NCBI RefSeq assembly: GCF_003966225.1
Contig: NZ_RXNU01000012.1
Span: 1-64,000, forward strand
Direction of reading: 5' to 3'
DNA length: 64,000 nt
From: Shewanella canadensis
GTDB taxonomy: Bacteria > Pseudomonadota > Gammaproteobacteria > Enterobacterales > Shewanellaceae
Below the pieces are notes generated by a model, which made no database searches, was not told the origin of the DNA, and saw nothing but the letters and a program-made list of their open reading frames with translations. Below, one piece after another: positions 46,901-55,286 of the stretch; position 1 is the first letter of the stretch; the number at the start of each line of letters is the position of its first letter. Made by a program: the position numbers and the translations under genes.

Positions 46901-47724
46901 TTTTTTAAACTGGTTATTCGGTTGCCTTCGAGTCCAATAGCCGTGTCGATATACTTGAAGCTATTTGTGTGAATGTCTAATAAATATAATCCCTTACTCT
47001 TGGTTCCTATCCAGAGAGTGTTACTCTGCCCGCTCTCTACACTGGTGATTTCCCCCTCAATTAAGGTGTTGTCGTTAGGAAAGTGAGTGAGGTTTAATTC
47101 TGGGGTCAGTAAGGAGAGGCCTCTGTCCGATGTTATCCACAGACGCTCGAATTTATCGATAAAGAGCCGGGTGATCCGGTTACTGATAAGCTTGTTTGGT
47201 TGACTGTTTTCTTGACTGTTTTTTTGAGAATCATCTGTGAATCGATGAATAATCTTATTCTCTGTGGGTGAGTAATGAATAAGACCATCGGCTTTTGTTG
47301 CCAGCCATATATTGCCATCGCTGTCCTGACTGAGATCGGTAAACTCAGTATCGGGTAGTGGACTGTTTAAATGGTGGTAGAAGCTAAAGGTGTCGTGACT
47401 TGGATGATATTGGTTTATTCCATCATTTTTTGTTAGTAACCAGAGTTGTTTTTTTCGTCCATAAAACAGCCTAGTAATGTGCTTTCCACTTGGTCCATGT
47501 AAGTCATTGGTGACGTCGTAAACCTTGAAGTTTTTACCGTCAAAACGGTTGAGGCCTGCCTGAGTTGCGGCCCAGAGAAATCCATCACTATCAGTAACGA
47601 TATCATTGACTGTATTCATAGACAGACCATCTTCGGCTTCATAGAAGTCGAAGTCTGGCTGTTTGGCCATGGTGAGAGGTAAACACCCTAATAGCCATGT
47701 CAAAATGAAGATGTGAATTCTCAT
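43984..47724 (-). CDS. Propeller-type sensor histidine kinase, 1246 aa
   Basis: A membrane sensor kinase. After a signal peptide (about 1-20) come many two-component propeller repeats (patterns such as LWIGTKSKGL and LWVGTAKGL, about 30-690). A Y_Y_Y domain (DYTFLLRAKDINGQY, about 785) and one membrane segment (about 805-822) follow. Next are a PAS domain, a coiled coil (DLETRVLERTSELQ), HisKA with SITHEVNTPIGI (about 1010) and HATPase (GKGGSGLGMNIVYNLVTQM). I see no receiver or DNA-binding domain after the kinase, so it is not a classical hybrid. Its response regulator is not adjacent. The signal could be an extracellular polysaccharide or small molecule, but the sequence does not say which. 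Confidence 0.87.
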   Translation of the reverse strand: MRIHIFILTWLLGCLPLTMAKQPDFDFYEAEDGLSMNTVNDIVTDSDGFLWAATQAGLNRFDGKNFKVYDVTNDLHGPSGKHITRLFYGRKKQLWLLTKNDGINQYHPSHDTFSFYHHLNSPLPDTEFTDLSQDSDGNIWLATKADGLIHYSPTENKIIHRFTDDSQKNSQENSQPNKLISNRITRLFIDKFERLWITSDRGLSLLTPELNLTHFPNDNTLIEGEITSVESGQSNTLWIGTKSKGLYLLDIHTNSFKYIDTAIGLEGNRITSLKKDRLGKLWIGLEKKGVARYSPLHKTIEFFSGAAKNRHQLNSPLVTSLDIDSTHQLWIGTKGGGLNKTFLNAESFGHMHPQSFTDNRLSNGNVRSIFRDHRQQLWVGTAKGLYQAQEDENRQIIGFKPFLVPGSKLSQSFISFMKEDKFARFWVGTRGEGLFIFTPDKQSYIHYKHNRANSNGLPSDLLFSLYFDSDNSAWITTMDAGVAKYISEARGFTHFRHDKNDANSLASNEVTNLTQDKEGNYWFTSYDAGLTRLSVDGAFTHFNTDTLAGFPDDQLMSVFMGENDILWIGSSNGIFSFNPRTHDTQLFNTDKGLIGNLAYLTLMDNKQNLWVGTASGLSMFDTHDFSVKNYTNIDGLQDNEFNFGAGFIDDDNRIYLGGINGFNQFRANQLPTLPPPREPRIDTLSILNKDQSSDMRHKNSSISEENQLSLSHHDDIFSLYYLSPELHRANRLTYEYKMIGLHDKWIAGHPDQVARFTGIASGDYTFLLRAKDINGQYSPVRRLDIQILPTPWLSWWAYCLYITGFIALFFLLLYSKSKKYRQQSRLLTEIEKSEQRLQLALWGSGDEFWDWDIDTQEVIRSNTFLKYPNRETNLNDTMKQCIHPDDYREIATEIELCMNQGQDKFKLMYRSILGDGTWLWVLNRGQVITRDPLGQPTRIAGTIKNIQAQKDNEATLTALNRDLETRVLERTSELQHRNDELKETLEELKLTQSELLDKEKMATLGGLVASITHEVNTPIGISVTASSHLQESVRLFNKHYADGEVSHEDFEEYQTEVHDCSKLILTNLERASKLIKSFKQVSVDQSHEEIREFNLKTYLDEIFLSLNPMLSRTVHEYEYTCPDDLFINSNPGAFYQIVSNLFNNSVIHAFPDGHSGHLSLHITKTEHGVDLTYRDDGCGIPIQVQDKIFDPFFTTKRGKGGSGLGMNIVYNLVTQMLGGEITLHSEKDKGSQFTISLPKSILVNSK

Positions 47725-47816
47725 TCCGCTGAGTTTTTCTTTAATTATTTGTGTCTGTTAAGTCTTTAAGTTTAGAAGTAAATCGTAAAAGTGCGAGGCG
47801 AAGTGATGGGATAAAA

Positions 47817-47846
47817 AAAAGAGTGGCAAAGCCACTCTTTTTTTTA
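47817..47846 (-). terminator. Terminator of yjiH
   Basis: AAAAGAGTGGC, loop AAA, GCCACTCTTTT with T runs on both strands, so it can act in both directions; here it ends the minus-strand yjiH. Confidence 0.85.
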
Positions 47847-47849
47847 TTA

Positions 47850-47863
47850 ATACCGATTGGTAT
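47850..47863. repeat. Solo inverted-repeat end (ATACCGATTGGTAT)
   Basis: The 14-bp terminus of the MITE-like family with no body, between the terminator and the yjiH stop. Confidence 0.6.
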
Positions 47864-47872
47864 AAAACTTAT

Positions 47873-49258
47873 CTAGAAGATCAGGTGAGCAACACCGGCA
47901 ATGATAGGTAAGGTGACCAGAGTACGTAAAATGAATACGACAAATAGCTCGAAGATATTGACTGGTATTTTACTGCCAAGAAGTAAGGCACCCACTTCAC
48001 TCATGTAGATAAGCTGAGTGACTGACATAGCCGCAATGACAAAACGTGTCATATCTGACTCGATTGAGCTTGCCAGAATTGAAGGAATAAACATATCGGC
48101 AAAGCCAACCACGATGGTTTTTGATGCCTCTGTCGCCTCCGGAACTTGCAATAGCTCGAGTAATGGGATGAAAGGCATACCCAGATAATCAAATATCGGC
48201 GTATATTCGGCGATAATCAAGGCAACTGTGCCTATGGCCATAACGACTGGTATGACACCAAATACCATATCGATGACATTTTTAAGGCCATCTGTGAGTG
48301 TATGTTTGATCCCGCCGGCTTTCGATGCCTTATTGAGCGCCTGATCGAGTCCCCAAGAGAAAACACCGTGTCCGGCAGGGATCACTTCGTCATCGGGATG
48401 TCTTGGCGTGTCGTCAATATACTTGTCTTTTTTCCAACATAAGGGGGGGAGTTTTGGCACGATAATAGCGGCCATAATACCAGCCAAACAAACCGTCAAG
48501 TAGAAGGGCACGAACATGTGTTCTAACCTGACCTGCGAGATAACCACTAAAGAAAAGGTAATCGACACGGCCGAGAAGGTGGTACCAATTACCGCCGCTT
48601 CCCTTTGAGTATAGAAACGAGATTCGTACTGCTTGCTCGTCATCAAGATCCCTACACTCCCGTCACCAAGCCATGAAGCCATACAGTCGATGGCACTGCG
48701 TCCCGGCAGATTGAATATGGGTCTCATTATTTTGGTTAACATGGTGCCGAACAGCTCCAACAAACCAAAATTAAGCAGGAGTGGCAGTAACATTCCAGCG
48801 AATATAAACACACAGAACAGCACCGGAAGTAGGTCGTTCAAGACGAGCGCGCCGGTATCTCCTGAGCGAATCGCTTCCGGACCCACACCTGAAAATGTCA
48901 GTAAGATAAACACAGCACCTAATATTCTGGTGAACAGCCACATAGGTGAAATGTTGAGCAGAGAGTTTAAAAAGGCATTGTTAATGATAAATGCAGGTTT
49001 CAGTAACTTGGTTATCGCTGATGCCAGCGCCGTGAATACAACCACGCCAGTCACTATGGCAGTTAATGCATCACCAAGGAGAGCCTGCAGGCCTTTTGAA
49101 ACGATAGCGATAGGAATGGTAATCGCGTCCTGATAGCTGATAGGCGTCATAAATAGTAATAGCCCTATTAATGACGGAATAATAAATGTCAGTATCGTTT
49201 TTATGTTATGGGTTTGTTTTTCAGCCACTTTTTTCACTCTAAATTGTCGGTTTGGCAC
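47873..49258 (-). CDS. yjiH: YjiH-family membrane protein
   Basis: A 461-aa inner-membrane protein with about ten hydrophobic segments. It resembles YjiH of the nucleoside-recognition (Gate) domain family, for example SAIDCMASWLGDGSVGILMT near 190-210 and VVGFADMFIPSILASSI near 382. Substrate is unknown. It stands alone after a 570-bp gap that holds part of a MITE-like element. Confidence 0.78.
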   Translation of the reverse strand: MPNRQFRVKKVAEKQTHNIKTILTFIIPSLIGLLLFMTPISYQDAITIPIAIVSKGLQALLGDALTAIVTGVVVFTALASAITKLLKPAFIINNAFLNSLLNISPMWLFTRILGAVFILLTFSGVGPEAIRSGDTGALVLNDLLPVLFCVFIFAGMLLPLLLNFGLLELFGTMLTKIMRPIFNLPGRSAIDCMASWLGDGSVGILMTSKQYESRFYTQREAAVIGTTFSAVSITFSLVVISQVRLEHMFVPFYLTVCLAGIMAAIIVPKLPPLCWKKDKYIDDTPRHPDDEVIPAGHGVFSWGLDQALNKASKAGGIKHTLTDGLKNVIDMVFGVIPVVMAIGTVALIIAEYTPIFDYLGMPFIPLLELLQVPEATEASKTIVVGFADMFIPSILASSIESDMTRFVIAAMSVTQLIYMSEVGALLLGSKIPVNIFELFVVFILRTLVTLPIIAGVAHLIF

Positions 49259-49826
49259 AATTGCAATAAGTTTCTACTTCATCCAATTTGAAATATGGTG
49301 TGAATATCCATTCAAATTAAGGGTGGCAAGATTACCCCCTTAATTACAGTATGTAAATCGTTTCTCTGGGCGAATTAGAACAACCACGAAAAGAGAATAG
49401 TTATTACATCTTTTTGATTATTTATATTGTAACTCACTGGCGGGATAATGCATCATGTACTTTTTGGTGAATAGCTTGTTAAAACATGTGGATAAACTTG
49501 TTTCTTTGAGTGTGAAATGTAGCGGGGGAGGCTTGGGTGCTTACTTCTTCGTTGAATAGCTTCACAAGGGATCACCATTGCATCATCTATTCGCCTTGAA
49601 TTAGTTTGCCAAAAATAACTCTGAGTAGATCACTTTCTGATACTGATTGGTATTATCATCCGAAAGTGTCTTGTTTTTTATTCCGATATTAAAGTAGGTT
49701 AGTAGTGAGGAAGCGGAGTTATCTATGTTCTCGAAAGAGAATTGTAAGAAATCTGAGCTAGACCTCGTTAATAAAACCTGATTCCATATATGTTATTCGG
49801 CTAATGCATTGGTGAACTAAGGAAAT
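49259..49826. other. 568-bp gap with a truncated element copy
   Basis: No gene is supported. The middle holds the truncated element at 49540-49653. The rest is AT-rich, with no operator I can define. Confidence 0.5.
49540..49653. repeat. Truncated MITE-like element, copy 3
   Basis: About 114 bp match the right half of the 59458-59870 copy (CGCCTTGAATTAGTTTGCC, CTGAGTAGATCACTTTCT, GATTGGTAT end). The left half and terminus are missing. Confidence 0.75.
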
Positions 49827-50534
49827 ATGATAGAGAAGAGTAAAAAGCTAACCAGTCTTGCGTTTAAGTTCGGGACGCTTGGAATTGTCGGTCTTTTGAT
49901 GGGTGTTATTCTATCCGCCTTAGGTTTTCAAGACTTTGAAGGCCATAACTTCAACTTCTTTAACCATACTCTCAGCGAGTTGGGTCATTATGGGCATTCA
50001 ACCTTTGCCGTGGTGATTAATGGTGGGCTCTTCTTTGGCAGCCTGAGTTTGATTTTATTTTGTCTTTTCTCTATCCAACTGTTCGATAGCAAACTGCTCT
50101 ATTCATTATTCCTCTCTCTGGTATTCACTTTTATGTCCCTCGCGGCAGCCGGACTGTTTCCGGTCAATGTTTACCATCTGCATACCTTGGCGATTAAATA
50201 TTTTTTCTATTTTGGTAGTTTTAGCTCTCTTCTCTATCTCGTATACCTATCGATGAAGGGGAGGCTGTTTTATTCAAGCTGGAATGCAATCACGGGAGTG
50301 TTAACCTTTATCAGCTTCTTATGTTTCTTAGCGCTTTCCCATATAGACTTGGGGACGATAGCGGGAGACAAGCACTTTTACCAAGAGATGGTGATGGAGT
50401 TACCCAGACCCGATATTTGGTGGCCGGCAACCCTTGAGTGGTTAAGTCTGACTCTGTTTATGCTTTGGGGAATGGGCATGGTGCGAAGTTTAAAATACCA
50501 AGATGAGATGAAGCAGGTGAAGAGTAAAAATTAA
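49827..50534 (+). CDS. DUF998-type membrane protein
   Basis: A 235-aa protein with six or so hydrophobic segments. The segment FNHTLSELGHYGHST near 48-62 is the type of loop seen in DUF998 proteins. No catalytic motif is evident. ATG 49827 follows AAGGAA. It converges with ubiV, ends 50 bp apart. The function is unknown. Confidence 0.7.
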   Translation: MIEKSKKLTSLAFKFGTLGIVGLLMGVILSALGFQDFEGHNFNFFNHTLSELGHYGHSTFAVVINGGLFFGSLSLILFCLFSIQLFDSKLLYSLFLSLVFTFMSLAAAGLFPVNVYHLHTLAIKYFFYFGSFSSLLYLVYLSMKGRLFYSSWNAITGVLTFISFLCFLALSHIDLGTIAGDKHFYQEMVMELPRPDIWWPATLEWLSLTLFMLWGMGMVRSLKYQDEMKQVKSKN

Positions 50535-50584
50535 GGCGACAGGGATCTCCCATCGCCCAGTTAGTTTGTGTTAGTCCGTTGTCG

Positions 50585-51445
50585 TTAGCCTACCCTGTTA
50601 AAGCCAGCTTCTTGATACCAGTAACCGTTACAGTGATCTTCTGTAGTCGCAATATGCCCAGTTCTATCGGCTTCAAATAGCTGATCCGCAATCTCAATGC
50701 ACTGCATGCCAGAAGGCGAAACCCTGAAGTAATCGACCCCCATTTTAGCCATCTCACCAATCTCAGGTGAAAGATCGATACAGGCCGCCGATTGTGTCTG
50801 TATGCCGTTCAATCTCAGTAGCGGTTGAGATTCCTGGGTTTGGGCCAACAGTCCCTTGGGGTTTGAGATACAGATGGTTTGACATTTGTCCTTTGCCAGC
50901 CCTTGATGCCGTGCTGTAAAACAACGCGCCGAGAGTGCAAGAGGCAGGTACCCATGACCTAATACCTCAACCTCGAATCCAGGTTTCTCAACCGAGATCA
51001 CCGTATTAAGCCAGTTTTTTGATAACTCAACGGGCATAACGAACCGCTGCATGCCCCAGCTGTGAAGCTTTTTCAAACTGGCCAGATTATAGTTGTTGAC
51101 CGTAGGCCCACAGACAAATGGCAGGCCTTTTTCCTTGGCAGCCTGAACGGCCCCCATATCATTGGCTTCGATGATAAACTCACCATTATCGACCTGTTTC
51201 TTCAATTCGGTATATTCAGAGGGGGCCTCGAGTAGGGCCAATGTCGAAATGACGACCTCTTTACCCGACTCTCTCAACATATTCGCTAATTCCATATAGT
51301 CAGAAAATTTGAGTTCTCGTCGCCGACTGCATATGGTTTCGCCCAAATAAACTAATGGGATCGAACTATCGGCAACGGATTTGTAAAACTCCATTACCTT
51401 CTCTTTTGGCCAGCAATAAAGCAGAGGGCCGAGTGATGCTTTCAT
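50585..51445 (-). CDS. ubiV: Anaerobic ubiquinone biosynthesis protein UbiV
   Basis: A U32-family protein that, with UbiU, hydroxylates ubiquinone precursors without oxygen. It is 286 aa and aligns well with E. coli YhbV (begins MKASLGPLLYCWPKEKVMEFY, E. coli MKYSLGPVLWYWPKE). Cys residues for a [4Fe-4S] cluster include TICSRR near 39, SARCFTARHQGLAKDKCQTICI near 175-195. I start at 51445, with AGGAAG upstream; the open frame to 51598 would overlap ubiU. It follows ubiU by 31 bp, one operon. Confidence 0.92.
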   Translation of the reverse strand: MKASLGPLLYCWPKEKVMEFYKSVADSSIPLVYLGETICSRRRELKFSDYMELANMLRESGKEVVISTLALLEAPSEYTELKKQVDNGEFIIEANDMGAVQAAKEKGLPFVCGPTVNNYNLASLKKLHSWGMQRFVMPVELSKNWLNTVISVEKPGFEVEVLGHGYLPLALSARCFTARHQGLAKDKCQTICISNPKGLLAQTQESQPLLRLNGIQTQSAACIDLSPEIGEMAKMGVDYFRVSPSGMQCIEIADQLFEADRTGHIATTEDHCNGYWYQEAGFNRVG

Positions 51446-51476
51446 TTTATCTTCCTGTGTTCGAACACAAATTTTA

Positions 51477-52478
51477 TCACTGCCAGGTACGCTCATAGGC
51501 ACCCAATGTTGTGGTCTGCCCTTCGGATACTTTAGAGAGCGCTCTGTCCCACTCGGCTTGAGTTTGATAATTTTGTGGATCTCTGAGATAGGTATCAATG
51601 GCGTTGCGCCATACTTTCGTGACCTGCTCTACATAGGCCGGGCTACGTTGTCTGCCTTCGATTTTTAACGACACGACATTTGCCTTGGCCAATTCTGGCA
51701 GCAAACTCAGGGTATTGAGGCTGGTTGGTGACTCGAGCAGGTGTGATGGGGCAGTGTCACCTTCTGTGATGTAGCGCCCCTTACAGACGACGGGATAACC
51801 CATCTGTTCATCTATGCCTGACTTATCGATTAATACCTCGTTAAGACGAGTTAATCTATCGGCTCCCTCTTCCTGCCAACGTACATGTTTTGCCGGGGAG
51901 CAAGACCCGCCGGTATTCGGGGACTGACCCGTGACGTAAGATGAAAGATGACAGCGTCCTTCGGCCATAATGCACAGGCTACCAAAGGCGAACACCTCAA
52001 GATCAACCGGTGTGACTTTAGCAAGGTCTCTCACCTGTTTCATCGAAAGCACTCGTGGTAAAACGGCGCGCTCGATATTGAACTCCTCTTTATAGAGCTG
52101 CAATGCGCCCAGATTCGTGGCACTGGCCTGGACCGATAGATGGAGAGACAGGTGTGGGTATCGGGAATGAGCGTAATCGAGCAGTGACAAGTCTGCCACA
52201 ATCAGGGCATCGATCCCCGTATTGGCTGCAATATCTACCGCTTCATACCAACGTTTCTCCTCACCTGGCTTTGGAAAGGTGTTGATGGTGAGGAAGATCT
52301 TTTTTCCCTGCTTCTTGGTAAATTGTACCGCTTCTTGTAGCTTTTTCGGGGTAAAGTTCAGTCCCGCGAATGATCTGGCGTTGGTATCATCCTTTAAGCC
52401 CAAGTAGACGGCATCGGCACCGGCATTCAATGCCGTTTTTAGTGATGCCAAGTTACCTGCTGGACACAGCAGTTCCAT
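51477..52478 (-). CDS. ubiU: Anaerobic ubiquinone biosynthesis protein UbiU
   Basis: The U32-family partner of UbiV, 333 aa (E. coli YhbU 331). It begins MELLCPAGNLASLKTALNAG. Cluster Cys residues are in GSLCIMAEGRCHLSSYVTG near 168 and 176 and GGSCSPAKHVRW near 193. I start at ATG 52478, with GGAG 8 nt upstream; eight earlier codons are not family-like. ubiT is divergent across a 174-bp gap that holds a likely FNR site. Confidence 0.93.
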   Translation of the reverse strand: MELLCPAGNLASLKTALNAGADAVYLGLKDDTNARSFAGLNFTPKKLQEAVQFTKKQGKKIFLTINTFPKPGEEKRWYEAVDIAANTGIDALIVADLSLLDYAHSRYPHLSLHLSVQASATNLGALQLYKEEFNIERAVLPRVLSMKQVRDLAKVTPVDLEVFAFGSLCIMAEGRCHLSSYVTGQSPNTGGSCSPAKHVRWQEEGADRLTRLNEVLIDKSGIDEQMGYPVVCKGRYITEGDTAPSHLLESPTSLNTLSLLPELAKANVVSLKIEGRQRSPAYVEQVTKVWRNAIDTYLRDPQNYQTQAEWDRALSKVSEGQTTTLGAYERTWQ

Positions 52479-52543
52479 ATTCGTGCTCCGAAGTACTCCC
52501 AAAATAAGAAAATGAAGTTTAAAAGGGAATGGATATCGAATTA

Positions 52544-52557
52544 TTGATATAAAACAT
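52544..52557. promoter_or_regulatory. Candidate FNR/EtrA site between ubiU and ubiT
   Basis: TTGAT-ATAA-AACAT matches TTGAT-N4-ATCAA at 8 of 10 positions. It lies 65 nt before the ubiU start and 95 nt before ubiT. Anaerobic control of these genes fits E. coli. Confidence 0.5.
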
Positions 52558-52652
52558 GTTTGCGATCATAAATTTTGGGTAAAATTATTTTCTTTTTTAC
52601 TCTCCTGTTGTAGGTAGAGAAATCACTTCCTATATTGAGGAGCGCGATCGAT

Positions 52653-53165
52653 ATGCAAACACCACTTCTGGGCAATGTAGCCAATCAGCTGTTAGAGCTG
52701 GGCCCCAAGCTTGTTCGCAGACCATTAGCCTTAGTGCCTTTTCGATTAAAGGCGGATCTGCTGGAACGCATACTGGGCTTACTGCTCGCTCAGCAAGCTG
52801 AAGATGAAGAACTTGATTTTCTTCAGGATAATTGGGTCGCCATACATGTCGAAGATATGGGACTCGAGTTTGAGGTCAGCTTCGATGGCCGTTGGCTGGT
52901 TCGTCAACCCACAAAAGCCGAAGTGAAATTTACCGGTCAATCTAAAGAGTTGTTATTGATCGCTGCAGGTAAAGAAGATCCCGATACCCTGTTTTTCCAG
53001 CGAAAATTATCTATCGAGGGTGACACTGAGCTGGGGCTTGAGATCAAAAACCTGCTGCTCAGTATCGAATTCGATACCATGCCCTCTCCGATAAGACACA
53101 GTATCGAGAAGTTGGCACAGCTTATTCAGCAGTTACAGCTCAAGGCCAACCCTGAAGTGGCTTAA
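52653..53165 (+). CDS. ubiT: Anaerobic ubiquinone biosynthesis protein UbiT
   Basis: A 170-aa SCP2-like lipid-binding accessory protein of the O2-independent ubiquinone pathway (YhbT in E. coli). The SCP2 part is visible at EDMGLEFEVSFDGRWLVRQP near 62. ATG 52653 is preceded by AGGAG at 52638-52642. A TTG at 52635 would add six residues. It is divergent from ubiUV and ends in its own terminator, so it is a single-gene unit. Confidence 0.9.
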   Translation: MQTPLLGNVANQLLELGPKLVRRPLALVPFRLKADLLERILGLLLAQQAEDEELDFLQDNWVAIHVEDMGLEFEVSFDGRWLVRQPTKAEVKFTGQSKELLLIAAGKEDPDTLFFQRKLSIEGDTELGLEIKNLLLSIEFDTMPSPIRHSIEKLAQLIQQLQLKANPEVA

Positions 53166-53182
53166 GGCTTGTTAGCAAAAAT

Positions 53183-53207
53183 AACGGAACCCTTTGGTTC
53201 CGTTTTT
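53183..53207 (+). terminator. Terminator of ubiT
   Basis: AACGGAACC, loop CTTT, GGTTCCGTT plus T run. Confidence 0.9.
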
Positions 53208-53237
53208 ATTATCTTCATTCTTTAAGTTAGGAACCTT

Positions 53238-55016
53238 ATGCGCGTCTTGTTATTGGTAACGGCATTTAATGGATTAACTCAGCGTGTATTCGAGCAACTC
53301 AGGCTTCAGAGTCATGAAGTGAGAGTAATATTTGCCGGCTGTGATGACGAAGTTCGTGACACTGTTAACCTATTTCGTCCGGATCTCATTCTCTGCCCGT
53401 TTCTAAAACAGCGGATCGCAGAGGATATCTGGAATAAACACCTTTGTATCATCATTCATCCGGGGATCACCGGCGATCGTGGCCCATCATCGCTGGACTG
53501 GGCTATCTTAAATCGTGAAAGTGAATGGGGGGTGACCGCATTACAGGCCGATAGCGAAATGGACGCAGGAGATATCTGGTCAACGGGGAACTTTCCTATG
53601 CGCGAGGCTTCCAAAGCGAGCCTCTACCGTCAGGAAGTGACTAAGATGGCCGCTCATTTAGTCGATGAGGCAATCGAGCTGTTTAAACTGCGAACGGATG
53701 CTCTCCAGGTAAACCCGCTAAGTTTGAGGTTTAAGCCGCAAGCCTTGGATTATTCCCGAGCCGATGTAAAAGGCGAGCTGCGACCACTGCTCAAGCAGCC
53801 TCAGCGAGCGATCGATTGGTCCAGAGACAGCACTCAAACCGTTCTGGATAAAATTCGCGCTGCAGATAGCTTTCCTGGCGTATTGGATGAATTTTGTGGC
53901 ATGCCGGTTTATCTTTATGGTGCTCATCGTGAAGGAGATAGTGAAGGAGCTCTGAAAGGAGATAGACCTAAACAGATCTTAGGCCAGCGCCATGGTGCTA
54001 TCTGCGTTGCGACAATCGACGGCGCTGTGTGGATCAGCCATTTGAAACGACAAAAGATAGAGTCTCAAGCTTTTATTAAATTACCCGCAACTTGGGTGTT
54101 GGGTAAGGCCGTCGACACTGTTCCTGAGTTAAGTCTGAAGGTTTTACCCGATAACAAGACAGATACCTTCTCTGAGATAACTTATAGTGAGTCGGGAAGC
54201 GTCGGCTATCTGTATTTTAACTTTCACAATGGTGCCATGGGAACCGAGCAATGTTATCGCTTACTCAAGGCCTATAAGGCGGCGCTGGTAAGAGATACCC
54301 GGGTCTTAGTGCTTATGGGAGGGGATGACTTCTTCTCGAATGGTATTCACCTCAACCATATTGAGGCGTCAGAAGATAAAGCCGAATCATCATGGTTAAA
54401 TATCAATGCCATCGATGATCTCATTAAAGCCATATTGGAAACACGCAACAAGATCACCGTCGCAGCACTCAAAAATAATGCCGGTGCCGGTGGCGCGATG
54501 ATGGCCTTAGCCTGCGATTATATTTTTGCCCGCGACGGTGTGGTGCTTAATCCACATTACAAAGCGATGGGGTTATATGGCTCCGAGTATTGGACCTATA
54601 CACTTCCCAATAGAGTTGGTGTGGAGAAGGCGGCAGAGTTGACCGAATCCTGTTTGCCTTTAGGAGCTCAAGCCGCTGCCAATATCGGTTTTCTCGATGC
54701 AATTTTCCCAGGTGATGTAACCGCCTACCAGTTTGAGCTGAACAAGCATGTCACCGATATTGCTGCCGACTATCAATTTGAGCAACTGCTGGCAAATAAG
54801 CTCCAAAGGCGGGACAGGGATGAGGCAGAGAAGCCGCTGGCGGCATACCGTCAAGAGGAGCTGTTGCAGATGGAGTTGTGCTTCTGGGGAGAAGGCTCAC
54901 AATACCATGCTAAGCGCTATAATTTTGTCTATAAAGTCAGTTGTACAAGGACACCCGCTTACCTTAAATATGACAGCAACAAACCGGAAATAAAGACAAG
55001 TTCAGTATCCGTTTAA
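53238..55016 (+). CDS. hypX: HypX/HoxX-like formyltransferase-hydratase fusion
   Basis: A 592-aa protein of the HypX (HoxX) family, in which an N-terminal formyltetrahydrofolate formyltransferase-like domain is joined to an enoyl-CoA hydratase-like domain. It is known to make CO for [NiFe]-hydrogenase maturation in aerobic bacteria. The formyltransferase part has HPGITGDRGPSSLDWAI (about 74-90). The hydratase part has NAGAGGAMMALACDY and NPHYKAMGLYGSEYWTY (about 437-453), typical of HypX. No hydrogenase or other hyp gene is in the window. Downstream is an acyl-CoA dehydrogenase at 270 bp, probably a separate unit. Confidence 0.87.
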   Translation: MRVLLLVTAFNGLTQRVFEQLRLQSHEVRVIFAGCDDEVRDTVNLFRPDLILCPFLKQRIAEDIWNKHLCIIIHPGITGDRGPSSLDWAILNRESEWGVTALQADSEMDAGDIWSTGNFPMREASKASLYRQEVTKMAAHLVDEAIELFKLRTDALQVNPLSLRFKPQALDYSRADVKGELRPLLKQPQRAIDWSRDSTQTVLDKIRAADSFPGVLDEFCGMPVYLYGAHREGDSEGALKGDRPKQILGQRHGAICVATIDGAVWISHLKRQKIESQAFIKLPATWVLGKAVDTVPELSLKVLPDNKTDTFSEITYSESGSVGYLYFNFHNGAMGTEQCYRLLKAYKAALVRDTRVLVLMGGDDFFSNGIHLNHIEASEDKAESSWLNINAIDDLIKAILETRNKITVAALKNNAGAGGAMMALACDYIFARDGVVLNPHYKAMGLYGSEYWTYTLPNRVGVEKAAELTESCLPLGAQAAANIGFLDAIFPGDVTAYQFELNKHVTDIAADYQFEQLLANKLQRRDRDEAEKPLAAYRQEELLQMELCFWGEGSQYHAKRYNFVYKVSCTRTPAYLKYDSNKPEIKTSSVSV

Positions 55017-55286
55017 CATCGATAGGGTCAATAGTCGGCCTTAAACGGATTTAAGGCAATATGCTTCACAGTTCCGGCCCCTCTCTCTTGGTCGAAAGAG
55101 GCTAGGTGGTACGATGTATTGTTAAGGCCATGTTGGGTTGTTGTTTTTCTTGTTGCGCTTTCTGGTGTGAATGATGAGCCTCCCCCCCTCCTGAGGGGAG
55201 TTAACACTATCCTTTGGTCATTGGTGACATGAGTGATTTTCTGTCAAAGGTTATCAAGCAGATAAAAGCAACTGAGAGCACGCTAT

